64,000 nt of DNA from the NCBI RefSeq assembly GCF_000768695.1, contig NZ_AVPL01000005.1, forward strand, positions 58,073 through 122,072, given 5' to 3'. Source of the stretch: Knoellia aerolata DSM 18566. GTDB taxonomy: Bacteria > Actinomycetota > Actinomycetes > Actinomycetales > Dermatophilaceae. Positions 49,527 to 58,756 of this stretch are shown here, piece by piece; the first letter of the stretch is position 1; each line of letters opens with the position of its first letter. The notes beneath the pieces are model-generated. The model saw only the letters and a list, made by a program, of their open reading frames with translations, did no database searches and was not told the origin of the DNA. The translations under genes and the position numbers were made by a program.

Positions 49527-52007
49527 TCAGAGCTTCTCGAGGGGGGCGAAGCGGAGCAGGAAGCGCTTGACGCCGGTCTCCCCCCCGAAGTCGACCTCGG
49601 CCTGGGTCTTGTCGCCCTCGCCCATCGTGCGGAGCACGGTGCCCATGCCGAACGTGTCGTGGGTGACCTTGTCGCCGTCCGAGAGCGGGATGACGGGTCG
49701 GTTGCCGGGCGACCGGACGCCGGGCCGGGCCGCGAGCGAGGCCACGGCGGGGCGCTGGCCCCGGTGGCCGATCGCCGCGGCGCCGCTGAGCTCGCGCTCC
49801 CACGTCAGCAGGTCGACGGGGATCTCGTCGAGGAACCGGCTCGGCGGGTTGTACTGGGGTGCACCCCACGCGGAGCGCACCGCCGCCCGGGACAGGTGGA
49901 GCCGCTCGCGGGCGCGGGTGATGCCGACGTAGGCGAGGCGTCGCTCCTCCTCGAGCTCCTTGGGGTCGCCGAGGGAGCGCAGGTGCGGGAAGGTGCCGTC
50001 CTCCATCCCGGTGAGGAAGACGACGGGGAACTCCAGGCCCTTGGCGGTGTGCAGCGTCATGAGGGTGACGACGCCCTGCTCCTCCGCCTCGGCCGAGTCG
50101 GGGATCTCGTCGGCGTCGGCGACGAGGGAGACCTGCTCGAGGAAGTCCTCCAGCGAGTTGACCTCACCGGTCTCGGCGCGGGCCTCGTCGAACTCCTGCG
50201 CCACGGCGACGAGCTCGGCGAGGTTCTCGATCCGGGTCTCGTCCTGCGGGTCGTGGCTGGCGCGCAGCTCGGCGAGGTAGCCGGACTTCTCGACGATGGC
50301 CTCGAGCAGGTCGGCGACCCCGGCCTCGTCGTCGTCGCGCACCCTGCCGAGGTCCTCGAGCAGCGCCGTGAAGCCCTTGATGCACGTGACCGAGCGGGTG
50401 GCGATCCCGGGGGCGTCCTCGGGGCGGCCCAGCGCCTCGACGAAGGTGATGCGCTCGCGCTCGGCCAGGGCGGCGACGACGGCCTCGGCCCGGTCGCCGA
50501 TGCCACGCTTGGGCACGTTGAGGATACGACGGAGGTTGACCGTGTCGGCCGGGTTGGACAGGACGCGCAGGTAGGCCAGCGCGTCCTTGACCTCGCGGCG
50601 CTCGTAGAACCGGGTGCCGCCGACGACCTTGTAGGGCAGGCCGACGCGGACGAAGACCTCCTCGAGGGCGCGGGACTGGGCGTTGGTCCGGTAGAACACG
50701 GCCACGTCGCCGGGCTTGACGCCGTGCTCGTCGCCGAGCTTGTCGATGGTGCGGGCGACGAACGACGCCTCGTCGTGCTCGTTGTCGCCGACGTAGCCGA
50801 CGATCGGCGCGCCCGAGCCGGAGTCGGTCCACAGGTTCTTCTTGCGGCGTGACTCGTTGCGCGAGATGACCGCGTTGGCGGCCGTGAGGATCGTCTGGGT
50901 CGAGCGGTAGTTGCGCTCGAGCAGGATGGTCCGGGCGTCCGGGTAGTCCTCCTCGAACTCGACGATGTTGCGGATCGTCGCGCCGCGGAAGGCGTAGATC
51001 GACTGGTCCGCGTCACCGACGACGACGAGCTCGCTCGGCTCGACGGCGTGCTCACCACGCTTGCTCTCGTGCCCCACGAGCTCGCGGATGAGCTGGTACT
51101 GCGCGTGGTTGGTGTCCTGGTACTCGTCGACCATGACGTGGCGGAAGCGCCGCCGGTAGTGCTCGGCGACGTCGGGGAACGCCTGGAACATGTTGACCGT
51201 GAGCATGATGATGTCGTCGAAGTCGAGGGCGTTCGCCTGCCGCAGACGACGTTGGTATGCCGTGTACGCCTCCGCGAGGAGTCGTTCCGTATGGGTGCCA
51301 CCGGGGTTCTCAGCGCTGGGCTCCGAACCCACGCGGGCGGCATACGTCTCCTCGTCGATGAGCTCGTTCTTGAGGTTGCTCACCTGGTGGGTGAACGTGC
51401 GCGGGTTGTAGCGCTTGGGGTCGAGGTCCATGTCGCGGATGACCATCGCCATGAGCCGCTGGCTGTCGGCGGCGTCGTAGATGGAGAAGGTCGACTTCAT
51501 GCCGACCTTGCCGGCCTCGCGGCGCAGGATGCGCACGCACGCGCTGTGGAACGTCATGACCCACATCGCCCTGGCGCGCGGCCCGACGAGCTCTTGGACG
51601 CGCTCGCGCATCTCGGCGGCGGCCTTGTTGGTGAAGGTGATGGCGAGGACCTGGCCGGGCTGGACCCCGCGGGCCGCCAGGAGGTGGGCGACGCGGTGGG
51701 TGAGGACGCGAGTCTTGCCCGAGCCGGCCCCGGCGATGATGAGCAGCGGGCCGCCCGCGTGGAGCACGGCCTCGCGCTGCTCCTGGTTGAGACCCTCGAG
51801 GAGGGCGTCGGCGTCCTGCGGGCGGGCGCCCCAGGCGGGCTCCGGCGGGGCCTGGTCGTCGGAGGTCGCCCACGAGGGGACCCCGGCGGCGTTGACGAGG
51901 GCCGCGTGGGCGCTCTCGTGTGCGCCGGCATCGGTCGTGGGGGCAGCAGCGGGGTCACTCGGGGCGCCGGCGTCGCCGAAGTCCAGACCGTCGAAAAGGG
52001 TGCTCAT
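49527..52007 (-). CDS. pcrA: ATP-dependent DNA helicase PcrA/UvrD
   Basis: An 826-residue superfamily 1A helicase. Walker A is in IAGAGSGKTRVL near residue 95, motif II in VDEYQDTN near residue 295, and later motifs VTLMTLHTAKGLEFPVVF and RRLAYVGITRARERL. The C-terminus (KVTHDTFGMGTVLR) is the small beta domain common to PcrA. An acidic N-terminal extension of about 75 residues precedes the helicase core. ATG 52007 is chosen over an upstream start. It works in nucleotide excision repair and removes RecA from DNA. Gene order beside sucCD is common in actinobacteria. Confidence 0.97.
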   Translation of the reverse strand: MSTLFDGLDFGDAGAPSDPAAAPTTDAGAHESAHAALVNAAGVPSWATSDDQAPPEPAWGARPQDADALLEGLNQEQREAVLHAGGPLLIIAGAGSGKTRVLTHRVAHLLAARGVQPGQVLAITFTNKAAAEMRERVQELVGPRARAMWVMTFHSACVRILRREAGKVGMKSTFSIYDAADSQRLMAMVIRDMDLDPKRYNPRTFTHQVSNLKNELIDEETYAARVGSEPSAENPGGTHTERLLAEAYTAYQRRLRQANALDFDDIIMLTVNMFQAFPDVAEHYRRRFRHVMVDEYQDTNHAQYQLIRELVGHESKRGEHAVEPSELVVVGDADQSIYAFRGATIRNIVEFEEDYPDARTILLERNYRSTQTILTAANAVISRNESRRKKNLWTDSGSGAPIVGYVGDNEHDEASFVARTIDKLGDEHGVKPGDVAVFYRTNAQSRALEEVFVRVGLPYKVVGGTRFYERREVKDALAYLRVLSNPADTVNLRRILNVPKRGIGDRAEAVVAALAERERITFVEALGRPEDAPGIATRSVTCIKGFTALLEDLGRVRDDDEAGVADLLEAIVEKSGYLAELRASHDPQDETRIENLAELVAVAQEFDEARAETGEVNSLEDFLEQVSLVADADEIPDSAEAEEQGVVTLMTLHTAKGLEFPVVFLTGMEDGTFPHLRSLGDPKELEEERRLAYVGITRARERLHLSRAAVRSAWGAPQYNPPSRFLDEIPVDLLTWERELSGAAAIGHRGQRPAVASLAARPGVRSPGNRPVIPLSDGDKVTHDTFGMGTVLRTMGEGDKTQAEVDFGGETGVKRFLLRFAPLEKL

Positions 52008-52087
52008 CTCACCGACAACCCTACGTCGTGGCACTCACAGGACCCGCCTCGTCCTCGGTCTGCCCAGCGGGGCGCAGCCGCCCGTGG

Positions 52088-52765
52088 CTACCGGTTGATG
52101 AACGCCCGGCGCACCCTCGTCCTCCACGAGTGGGGTGGCGCCCACGGCCGATCCGGGAGCTGGCCGGCGCTGTTGGGGGCCGGACCCAGGAACACCACGC
52201 TGGAGATCCCCACGACGCCGACCACCGCGAGCACCCACCGGGGGACCTCCACGAGCAGGGTCGACGCCGAACCGCCGAGGGCCCAGGTGACCAGAGCCAC
52301 GACGATTCCGAACACGACGGGGACCGCGACCCGGTACGGCCAGACCGACGGCACGGCGGTGCTGCCGAGCGCCGCTGCTCGGCGCCGACTCTCAGTGAGG
52401 CCCACCGTCCATGGCACGAGACCGACGACCGCGAACATCACGAGGAAGCCGGTGAGGTCCGACCGGTCGAGCGCAACGGCGCTCGACCACTCACCCCCTG
52501 CGAACATCGCCTTCACTCCCGAGGCGACGCCCAGGGCGGGTACCCCGCCCAGCAGGACCTGCCCGATCCACCGTCTCGGCGAGAGCGACCGCCACTGCGC
52601 CGCGTAGTCGACCGGTTGGCCGAACGCGTCGACGAGGTCCTCGCCGGTGGCCGCCGCGTGGCCTTCGACCTGGGCGACGATGTCCCGGACCTGGGGCTCC
52701 GGAACCCCGTTGATCCGGAGCTGCTCGGCGAGCTCCTTGGCGTAGTGCCACCTCGACGTCGTCAT
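52088..52765 (-). CDS. PadR-associated membrane protein (HAAS-like)
   Basis: A 225-residue protein. Residues 1-70 are a helical cytosolic domain (HYAKELAEQLRINGVPEPQV), followed by four membrane helices (about residues 70-185) and a basic tail. It starts one base after the PadR stop. The layout equals that of the pair at 25968-26944, though the sequence is clearly different. Probable co-acting target of the PadR regulator. Confidence 0.75.
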   Translation of the reverse strand: MTTSRWHYAKELAEQLRINGVPEPQVRDIVAQVEGHAAATGEDLVDAFGQPVDYAAQWRSLSPRRWIGQVLLGGVPALGVASGVKAMFAGGEWSSAVALDRSDLTGFLVMFAVVGLVPWTVGLTESRRRAAALGSTAVPSVWPYRVAVPVVFGIVVALVTWALGGSASTLLVEVPRWVLAVVGVVGISSVVFLGPAPNSAGQLPDRPWAPPHSWRTRVRRAFINR

Positions 52766-52766
52766 G

Positions 52767-53111
52767 TCAGCCCTCCAGAGCCGTGGTCATCGTGGCGGAG
52801 AACGCGCACCACCCCGCGCGCCCCGCGTCGAGCTCCGCCCGGCCCGCGGCCGTGAGCCAGAAGTACTTCCGCGGCGGCCCCGACGAGCCGGTCACCCACT
52901 TGCTGCGCACCAGCCCCTCGTCCTCGAGTCGACCGAGCAGCGGGTAGATCGTGCCGCCCTTGATGCCCTCGAAACCGAGCTCGGCGAGCGAGGCCATGAG
53001 CGTGTAGCCGTACGCCGACGTCTCCCGGGCCAACGCGGCGAGCACCGCGAGGTCGAGGACGCCCTTGAGCCACTGGCTCTGCCTGTCCTCACGCACCACG
53101 GGTCGTGCCAT
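52767..53111 (-). CDS. PadR-family transcriptional regulator (second)
   Basis: A 114-residue PadR: VLDLAVLAALARETSAYGYT helix, then GIKGGTIYPLLGRLEDEGLV, and RKYFWLTAAG wing. ATG 53111 is chosen over an upstream ATG at 53147, which would put the coding region over the operator. TTGACA (minus, 53147-53142) and CACCAT (53123-53118), spaced by 18 bases, form the promoter. A perfect dyad covers the -35, pointing to autorepression. Confidence 0.9.
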   Translation of the reverse strand: MARPVVREDRQSQWLKGVLDLAVLAALARETSAYGYTLMASLAELGFEGIKGGTIYPLLGRLEDEGLVRSKWVTGSSGPPRKYFWLTAAGRAELDAGRAGWCAFSATMTTALEG

Positions 53112-53132
53112 GGCTAGATGGTGGTCCGACCT

Positions 53133-53153
53133 AGGTAGTGATGTCAACTACCT
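53133..53153. promoter_or_regulatory. PadR operator dyad
   Basis: Perfect inverted repeat AGGTAGT-N7-ACTACCT that overlaps the TTGACA -35 box (minus, 53147-53142) of the padR operon. The spacing is usual for PadR sites. Confidence 0.65.
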
Positions 53154-53259
53154 CGTATGCCGTGCGGCCGCAGGGCGTGCCCTGCGAGGTCACGACGGCG
53201 CCGATTACGTTGTGGCAGTGCGACATCCACCTGAACTTTCCCGTGCTGATCCGTTGACA

Positions 53260-53275
53260 TCGAACATGCGTTCTA
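53260..53275 (+). promoter_or_regulatory. LexA (SOS) box in the promoter of the DUF222/HNH gene
   Basis: TCGAAC-ATGC-GTTCTA differs by one base from the actinobacterial LexA consensus TCGAACNNNNGTTCGA. It sits between TTGACA (53254-53259) and GAGAAT (53277-53282), the spacer being 17 bases, so LexA would block the promoter. Related 13E12-repeat genes of mycobacteria are also LexA-controlled. Confidence 0.82.
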
Positions 53276-53288
53276 GGAGAATGGAGGT

Positions 53289-54821
53289 ATGCATCAGCCG
53301 TCCACCTCCCCCGTCGCCACGCTTCGCGCGGCGCTCGAGGGTGCGCGAGAGGCGCTGGGGACCGAGGGGCTCGGGGAGGCGCTGGCCCGGATGAGCGGAC
53401 CGGAGCTCGCCGAGGTCATGGCGTTGACCGACGAGGTGAGGTCGCGGGCCGGGGCGTCCCAGGTGCGTGTCGCCGCCGAGGCAGCCCACCGCGGCGAGTT
53501 CAGTGCCGCCCGGCGTGGCGTCGGGTCGCTCCACGCCTGGGTGCGCGAGCACGCACCGTCGCTGCGCCAGAGCGGCGCCGGACAGGTCGCTGCGCTGGCG
53601 CAGGACGTCGCCTGCTCGGTGCCCGGGGGCCTCTGGAGCACGCACGGGCCGGATGCCGGGGCGTATGCCGACCCGACCCGGGCCGAGGGCGTCGTCTGGG
53701 CCCGGGTCGTCACCGGTGAGGTCGGCCCGGCGCTGGCGCTGACGGCACTGCGCGAGGTCGCGCGCATGAAGGAGCTGCTCGTTCCGGAGGCGGTGCCCAC
53801 CGTGGCCACGGCGATCCTCGACCACGGGGTGCAGTGGGGAGCCGCCGAGGCGAAGAAGATCCGGACGAGCCTTCTCGCCGCCCACGGCCTGGCCGGCGAG
53901 CTCGACGACCAGGACCGGCGTCTCCGCAGTGGCGCCTACCTGTCGAGCCCGCAGGTCGCCGACGGGGACGTCACCGAGTACCGGATGGCGATGACACCGG
54001 AGCAGGCCGCCACCCTCGAGGCGGCGATCGGCCCACTGTCCCGGCCCGCTCCGAACGACGCGACCGGTGAGCGAGACCTGCGCCCGGCGGGACAGCGCCG
54101 AGTCGAGGCCCTCGCCGCCGTCTGCGCCCGTGCCGTTCGCGCGGACGCCGCCGACGGCACACCCGGCGGGGCGGCCACGACCGTTCACGTCGCCATGGGT
54201 CTGGACGACCTGCGCGCCGCCGGCAGCGAGGCGCCGACCGGATCCGGCCAGGTCATGGTGTCGCGGGCCCAGCAGACGATCCTCGCGCCGGCCACGATGC
54301 GCCGGCTCGCGTGCGACGCCGACGTCATCCCCGTCGTGCTCGGCTCCGCGGGAGAGGTCCTCGACCTCGGTCGGGCGGTCCGCCTCTTCACCCGCCCCCA
54401 GCGCCGGGCCCTGTGGCACCGCGACCGGGGCTGCTCCTTCCCCGGCTGCGACATGCCGCCCGGCTGGGCCGAGGCGCACCACCTCGTGCACTGGGCGGAC
54501 GGCGGCACGTCCGATCTCGACAACGCCGCCCTGCTCTGCCAGCGACACCACACCCTCGTCCACGACCGACGGCTCGTCGCCACCGTGCATCCGCCCGACG
54601 AGCACGGTCGATCCGTCACCTGGGACCTCACCCGGGGCTCCTATGACCGCGTCCTGTCGAGCCGCCTCGAGCAGATGAGACGCCGGCGACGGAGCGTCGA
54701 TCGCCTCGACACCGGCCCACCCGACCCCTGGGCCGGCCAACCACCCGAGCACGTCATGCTGCAGATCGCCGAGGAGTTCCTCGCCGACCACGACGCCGAC
54801 GCCTGGGACCTCACGGCCTGA
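53289..54821 (+). CDS. DUF222/13E12-repeat HNH endonuclease-like protein
   Basis: A 510-residue protein. The N-terminal and middle part (about residues 30-330) is DUF222; the C-terminal HNH domain (about 384-425) shows CSFPGCDMPPGWAEAHHLVH and DNAALLCQRHH, with the zinc cysteines and catalytic histidines intact. Such proteins are abundant in actinobacteria, have no set role and may be mobile DNA-linked nucleases. A LexA box in the promoter links it to DNA damage. GGAGG is only two bases before the ATG, so translation may instead be leaderless. Confidence 0.88.
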   Translation: MHQPSTSPVATLRAALEGAREALGTEGLGEALARMSGPELAEVMALTDEVRSRAGASQVRVAAEAAHRGEFSAARRGVGSLHAWVREHAPSLRQSGAGQVAALAQDVACSVPGGLWSTHGPDAGAYADPTRAEGVVWARVVTGEVGPALALTALREVARMKELLVPEAVPTVATAILDHGVQWGAAEAKKIRTSLLAAHGLAGELDDQDRRLRSGAYLSSPQVADGDVTEYRMAMTPEQAATLEAAIGPLSRPAPNDATGERDLRPAGQRRVEALAAVCARAVRADAADGTPGGAATTVHVAMGLDDLRAAGSEAPTGSGQVMVSRAQQTILAPATMRRLACDADVIPVVLGSAGEVLDLGRAVRLFTRPQRRALWHRDRGCSFPGCDMPPGWAEAHHLVHWADGGTSDLDNAALLCQRHHTLVHDRRLVATVHPPDEHGRSVTWDLTRGSYDRVLSSRLEQMRRRRRSVDRLDTGPPDPWAGQPPEHVMLQIAEEFLADHDADAWDLTA

Positions 54822-54874
54822 GCCGCCACCCATCGCGCCCCGCGACGGTGGGCCGACGGCATACGGTGTGGTGC

Positions 54875-55873
54875 ATGGCTTCTCGCAAGGGTGAGTTCGG
54901 GGAACCGGTCCACCTCGACGTGGCCGGCCACGAGGTGAGGCTGTCGAGTCCCGAGCGCGTGTACTTCTCCGCGCGCGGCGAGACCAAGCTCGACCTCGCG
55001 AACTACTACATCTCCGTGGGCGACGGGATCCTCAACGCCCTGCGCGAGCGTCCGACGATGCTCCACCGCTTCCCCGACGGCGTCGACGGGAACAAGGTCC
55101 ACCAGAAGCGCGTCCCCCGAGGCGCGCCGCCGTGGCTGGAGACGGTGCGGCTGCACTTCCCCCGCTACGGGCTGCACGCCGACGAGCTGTGCCCCACCGA
55201 CCTCGCGCACATCGTCTGGGCCGTCCAGATGAGCACCGTCGAGTTCCACCCGTGGAACAGCCGCCGGGCCGACACCGAGAAGCCGGACGAGTGGCGCATC
55301 GACCTCGACCCCATGCCCGACGCCCCGTTCGACCGGGTCCGTCGGGTCGCCCACGTCGCCCACGAGGTGCTCGACGAGCTCGGTGCCACCGGCTTCCCCA
55401 AGACGAGTGGCGGCCACGGCCTCCACGTCTACGTCCGCATCCGGCCCGACCACGGGTTCCAGGACGTGCGGCGCGCGGCGCTGGCCTTCGCCCGAGAGGT
55501 CGAGCGCCGGGCACCCGAGGACGTCACGACGACGTGGTGGCGCAAGGACCGCGACCCCGAGGCGGTCTTCGTCGACTACAACCAGAACGCCCGCGACCAC
55601 ACCATCGCCTGCGCGTACTCGGTGCGCGGCAACACGATCGGCACCGTGTCCACGCCGATCGCGTGGGACGAGGTCGACGCCGTCGAGCCGCAGGACTTCA
55701 CCATCGCGACCGTCCCCCAGCGCTTCGCCGAGCTCGGCGACCTCCACGCCGGCATCGACGACGCCGTCTTCGACATCGCCCCGCTCCTCGAGTGGGCCGA
55801 CCGCGACGAGCGGGACGGCCAGGACACGCCCCCCGAGCCCGACGAGAGCGACGAGGACGACGCCACGCCGTGA
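54875..55873 (+). CDS. Stand-alone LigD-type polymerase domain (archaeo-eukaryotic primase family)
   Basis: A 332-residue protein homologous to the polymerase domain of LigD. The metal-binding aspartates are D143 and D145 (WRIDLDPMP); SGGHGLHVYV and FVDYNQNARDHTIACAYS are other family motifs. There is no ligase or nuclease domain, so it resembles the separate PolD/Prim-PolC proteins of mycobacteria, which extend primers and fill gaps in base-excision or end-joining repair. TACGGT lies seven bases before the ATG. It overlaps the uracil-DNA glycosylase gene by four bases, suggesting a common repair job. Confidence 0.88.
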   Translation: MASRKGEFGEPVHLDVAGHEVRLSSPERVYFSARGETKLDLANYYISVGDGILNALRERPTMLHRFPDGVDGNKVHQKRVPRGAPPWLETVRLHFPRYGLHADELCPTDLAHIVWAVQMSTVEFHPWNSRRADTEKPDEWRIDLDPMPDAPFDRVRRVAHVAHEVLDELGATGFPKTSGGHGLHVYVRIRPDHGFQDVRRAALAFAREVERRAPEDVTTTWWRKDRDPEAVFVDYNQNARDHTIACAYSVRGNTIGTVSTPIAWDEVDAVEPQDFTIATVPQRFAELGDLHAGIDDAVFDIAPLLEWADRDERDGQDTPPEPDESDEDDATP

Positions 55874-56727
55874 GTCCCGACGACGGGGTCGTGCGGGCCG
55901 GACCCGACCCGCACCCCCTCACCGGCGAGCCGTTCCTCTCCCCCGTCCCACCAGGGACCGGCTGGCCCGGCGACCCGGCGCAGCCGACGACTCCCGTCGC
56001 CCACGACGCCGACGAGGTCCGCGCCCTCGCCGCGAGCGCCACCACCCTCGAAGACCTCGACGCCCGCGTGAGCGTCTGCCGGGCGTGCACCCGACTGGTC
56101 GAGTGGCGCGAGACCGTTGCGAGAGAGGGCCGCCGGGCCTCGTTCGCGGGTCAGCCCTACTGGGGGCGCCCCGGCCCCTCGTTCGGCGACCCGGACGCCG
56201 ACGCCCTCATCGTCGGGCTCGCCCCGGCCGCCAACGGCACCAACCGCACCGGCCGGATGTTCACCGGCGACGCGTCGGGCGACTTCCTCTACGCCGCCCT
56301 GCACCGCACCGGCTACGCGACCCAGCCGACCTCGGTGGGTGCGGGCGACGGCCTGGAGCTGCGCGGCATACGCATCGTGGCAGCGGTGCGGTGCGCCCCG
56401 CCCGCCAACGCCCCCACCCCGAGCGAGCGCGCGACCTGCGCGACCTGGCTCGGCCGCGACCTCGAGCTGCTCGGTGAGCGCCTGCGGGTCATCATGACGC
56501 TGGGCGAGATCGGCTGGAAGGGCGTCCTCGCCGCCACCTCCGCGCTCCGGTGGGACGTCCCGAGGCCGCGACCACGCTTCGGGCACGCCGCCGAGGCCGA
56601 GCTGCGCACCCCTGCCGGCGTGGCGGTTCGCCTCGTCGGCTGCTACCACGTGAGCCCGCACAACACCTACACCGGACGGCTCACCCCGGCGATGCTCGAC
56701 GACGTCCTCCTCGACCTCCGCACCTGA
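55870..56727 (+). CDS. Uracil-DNA glycosylase, UdgB (family 5) type
   Basis: A 285-residue glycosylase. Motif A is VGLAPAANGTNRTGRMFTGD near residue 115 and motif B is CYHVSPHNTYTGR near residue 258; the active-site aspartate of classical UDG is absent, as usual in family 5. Cysteines near residues 67-70 (CRACTRL) and 180 would bind the 4Fe-4S cluster. It removes uracil or hypoxanthine from DNA. It is co-translated with the LigD-type polymerase (GTGA), a pairing that suits excision followed by gap filling. Confidence 0.86.
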   Translation: MSPDDGVVRAGPDPHPLTGEPFLSPVPPGTGWPGDPAQPTTPVAHDADEVRALAASATTLEDLDARVSVCRACTRLVEWRETVAREGRRASFAGQPYWGRPGPSFGDPDADALIVGLAPAANGTNRTGRMFTGDASGDFLYAALHRTGYATQPTSVGAGDGLELRGIRIVAAVRCAPPANAPTPSERATCATWLGRDLELLGERLRVIMTLGEIGWKGVLAATSALRWDVPRPRPRFGHAAEAELRTPAGVAVRLVGCYHVSPHNTYTGRLTPAMLDDVLLDLRT

Positions 56728-56763
56728 CCACGGATCCGCGGATGCGGCGCTAGGATCGGTTCC

Positions 56764-57156
56764 ATGCCGCAGATGCGCCTCTCCGAAGCCGCCATGTACC
56801 TCGGGGTCAGCGACGACACCGTCCGGCGCTGGGTCGACAGCGGCACCCTCACGGCCGGGGTCGACGAGTCAGGCCGCAAGACCGTCGACGGGCACGCCGT
56901 CGCGCTGCTGGCCCGGGAGCAGTCACGGGCCGCGACCGACCCGTCCACCGTGGGCCGCTCGGCCCGCAACCGCTTCGTCGGCCTCGTCACCCACATCACG
57001 ATGGACACGGTCATGGCGCAGGTCGAGCTCCAGTGCGGTCCGTTCCGCGTCGTCTCGCTCATGTCGAGCGAGGCGGTCCGCGAGCTCGGTCTCGAGCCCG
57101 GTTCCGTCGCCGTCGCCGTCGTGAAGTCGACCTCCGTCATCGTGGAGACTCCATGA
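56764..57156 (+). CDS. HTH-TOBE molybdate-responsive regulator
   Basis: A 130-residue protein: an excisionase/MerR-like helix-turn-helix (residues 4-50, MRLSEAAMYLGVSDDTVRRW) and a C-terminal TOBE/Mop domain (residues 65-128, SARNRFVGLVTHITMDTVMA) that binds molybdate. TAGGAT (56751-56756) is seven bases before the ATG, indicating a leaderless transcript. It overlaps modA by four bases. Probably senses molybdate and regulates modABC. Confidence 0.88.
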   Translation: MPQMRLSEAAMYLGVSDDTVRRWVDSGTLTAGVDESGRKTVDGHAVALLAREQSRAATDPSTVGRSARNRFVGLVTHITMDTVMAQVELQCGPFRVVSLMSSEAVRELGLEPGSVAVAVVKSTSVIVETP

Positions 57157-57956
57157 CGAGGCCGTATGCCGTCCGCGCACCCTTCGCCGTCCGCGCACCC
57201 GTGACCGTCGCCGCCCTCACGCTCCTGGCCGGGTGCTCGCAGGGCAGCGCCGGCACCACGGGAACCCCGCAGGACCCTCCCGCGCGGACGCTCACCGTCC
57301 TCGCCGCGGCCTCGCTGCAGCGGTCGTTCGAGAGGATCGGCTCCGACTTCGAGGGCGACCACCCCGGCGTCACGGTCCGGTTCGGCTTCGGCGGCTCGTC
57401 CGGACTCGTCGCCCAGCTCGCCGACGGCGCCCCCGCCGACGTCCTCGCCACGGCCAACGAGCCGACGATGGACACGGCGGTGGCCGAGGGCCTCGTCGCC
57501 GGCGAGCCGACGCCGTTCGCCTCCAACCGGCTCCAGATCGTCGTGCCGAAGGACAACCCCGCGGGCATCCGGTCGCTCGGCGACCTCGCCGACCCCGGCG
57601 CCAAGGTCGTGCTCTGCGCACCCGCCGTCCCCTGCGGCGCGGCCAGCGTCGCCGTCGAGCAGGCTGCCGGCATCGACATCCGGCCGGTCAGCGAGGAGCA
57701 GTCCGTCACCGACGTGCTCGGCAAGGTCCGTTCCGGAGAGGCCGACGCCGGCCTGGTCTACGTCACCGACGTCGCGGGCGCCGGTGACGAGGTCGCCGGG
57801 CTCGACGTCGCCGAGGCCGCGTCGGCCCGCAGCACGTACCCGATCGCGACGCTCACGCGCGCCGACGACGCGGCGCTCGCCGAGGAGTTCGTCGCGGCCG
57901 TCACGGGCGCCGAGGGCCAGTCGGTGCTGCAGGCCGCGGGATTCGCGGCACCGTGA
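57153..57956 (+). CDS. modA: Molybdate ABC transporter substrate-binding lipoprotein
   Basis: A 267-residue lipoprotein with lipobox LLAGC (C28). The mature part is of the ModA type: [17 protein letters not shown] near residue 48, [20 protein letters not shown] and [12 protein letters not shown]. It binds molybdate or tungstate outside the membrane and hands it to ModB. Joined to neighbours by four-base overlaps. Confidence 0.93.
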   Translation: MTRPYAVRAPFAVRAPVTVAALTLLAGCSQGSAGTTGTPQDPPARTLTVLAAASLQRSFERIGSDFEGDHPGVTVRFGFGGSSGLVAQLADGAPADVLATANEPTMDTAVAEGLVAGEPTPFASNRLQIVVPKDNPAGIRSLGDLADPGAKVVLCAPAVPCGAASVAVEQAAGIDIRPVSEEQSVTDVLGKVRSGEADAGLVYVTDVAGAGDEVAGLDVAEAASARSTYPIATLTRADDAALAEEFVAAVTGAEGQSVLQAAGFAAP

Positions 57957-58756
57957 CCCGGCTGCCGAGCCTCACGATCCCACGCTGGCTGCTCGTCCCC
58001 GCAGCCCTCGGCGCGCTGCTCGTCGCGGTCCCGGTCGTCGCGATGGCGCTGACCGTCGACTGGCGCGAGTTCGGGCCGCTCGTCACGTCCGAAGCGTCGA
58101 CCGACGCGCTGTGGCTCAGCCTGCGCACGGCGTCCGTGAGCACGCTGCTCTGCCTGCTCTTCGGCATCCCCCTCGCCGTCGTGCTCGCGCGCACGACCGG
58201 CGCCGCCGCCACCCTGCTGCGCTCCCTCGTCCTGCTGCCCCTCGTCCTGCCGCCGGTCGTCGGCGGCATCGCCCTGCTGCAGGCGTTCGGTCGCCGAGGG
58301 CTCCTCGGCGACACCCTCGACGTCCTCGGCCTGGAGATCGCCTTCTCGACCACCGCCGTCGTCATCGCGCAGACCTTCGTCGCGATGCCGTTCCTCGTGC
58401 TCAGCCTCGAGGGCGCCCTCCGCGCCGCCGGCACCCGCTTCGAGGACGTCGCGGCCACCCTCGGCGCCGGCCCGACGACCGTCTTCCGGCGCGTCACCCT
58501 GCCCCTGGCGCTGCCCGGCCTCGTCGCCGGGACGGTCCTCGCCTTCGCCCGCTGCCTCGGCGAGTTCGGCGCGACGATCACCTTCGCCGGCTCGCTCCAG
58601 GGCACGACCCGCACCCTCCCCCTCGAGATCTACCTCCAGCGGGAGGGGGATCCACAGGCCGCCGTCGCCCTCTCCCTCGTCCTCGTCGGCGTCGCCGTCC
58701 TCGTCATCGCCCTCACCCGGGCCCGGCGCGACTCCCTCGTGGCGGGGGCGACGTGA
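57953..58756 (+). CDS. modB: Molybdate ABC transporter permease
   Basis: A 267-residue permease with about six membrane helices and the ABC coupling motif in [20 protein letters not shown], followed by [19 protein letters not shown], the ModB signature. GTG start overlaps modA. It carries molybdate through the membrane using ModC. Confidence 0.94.
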   Translation: MTRLPSLTIPRWLLVPAALGALLVAVPVVAMALTVDWREFGPLVTSEASTDALWLSLRTASVSTLLCLLFGIPLAVVLARTTGAAATLLRSLVLLPLVLPPVVGGIALLQAFGRRGLLGDTLDVLGLEIAFSTTAVVIAQTFVAMPFLVLSLEGALRAAGTRFEDVAATLGAGPTTVFRRVTLPLALPGLVAGTVLAFARCLGEFGATITFAGSLQGTTRTLPLEIYLQREGDPQAAVALSLVLVGVAVLVIALTRARRDSLVAGAT

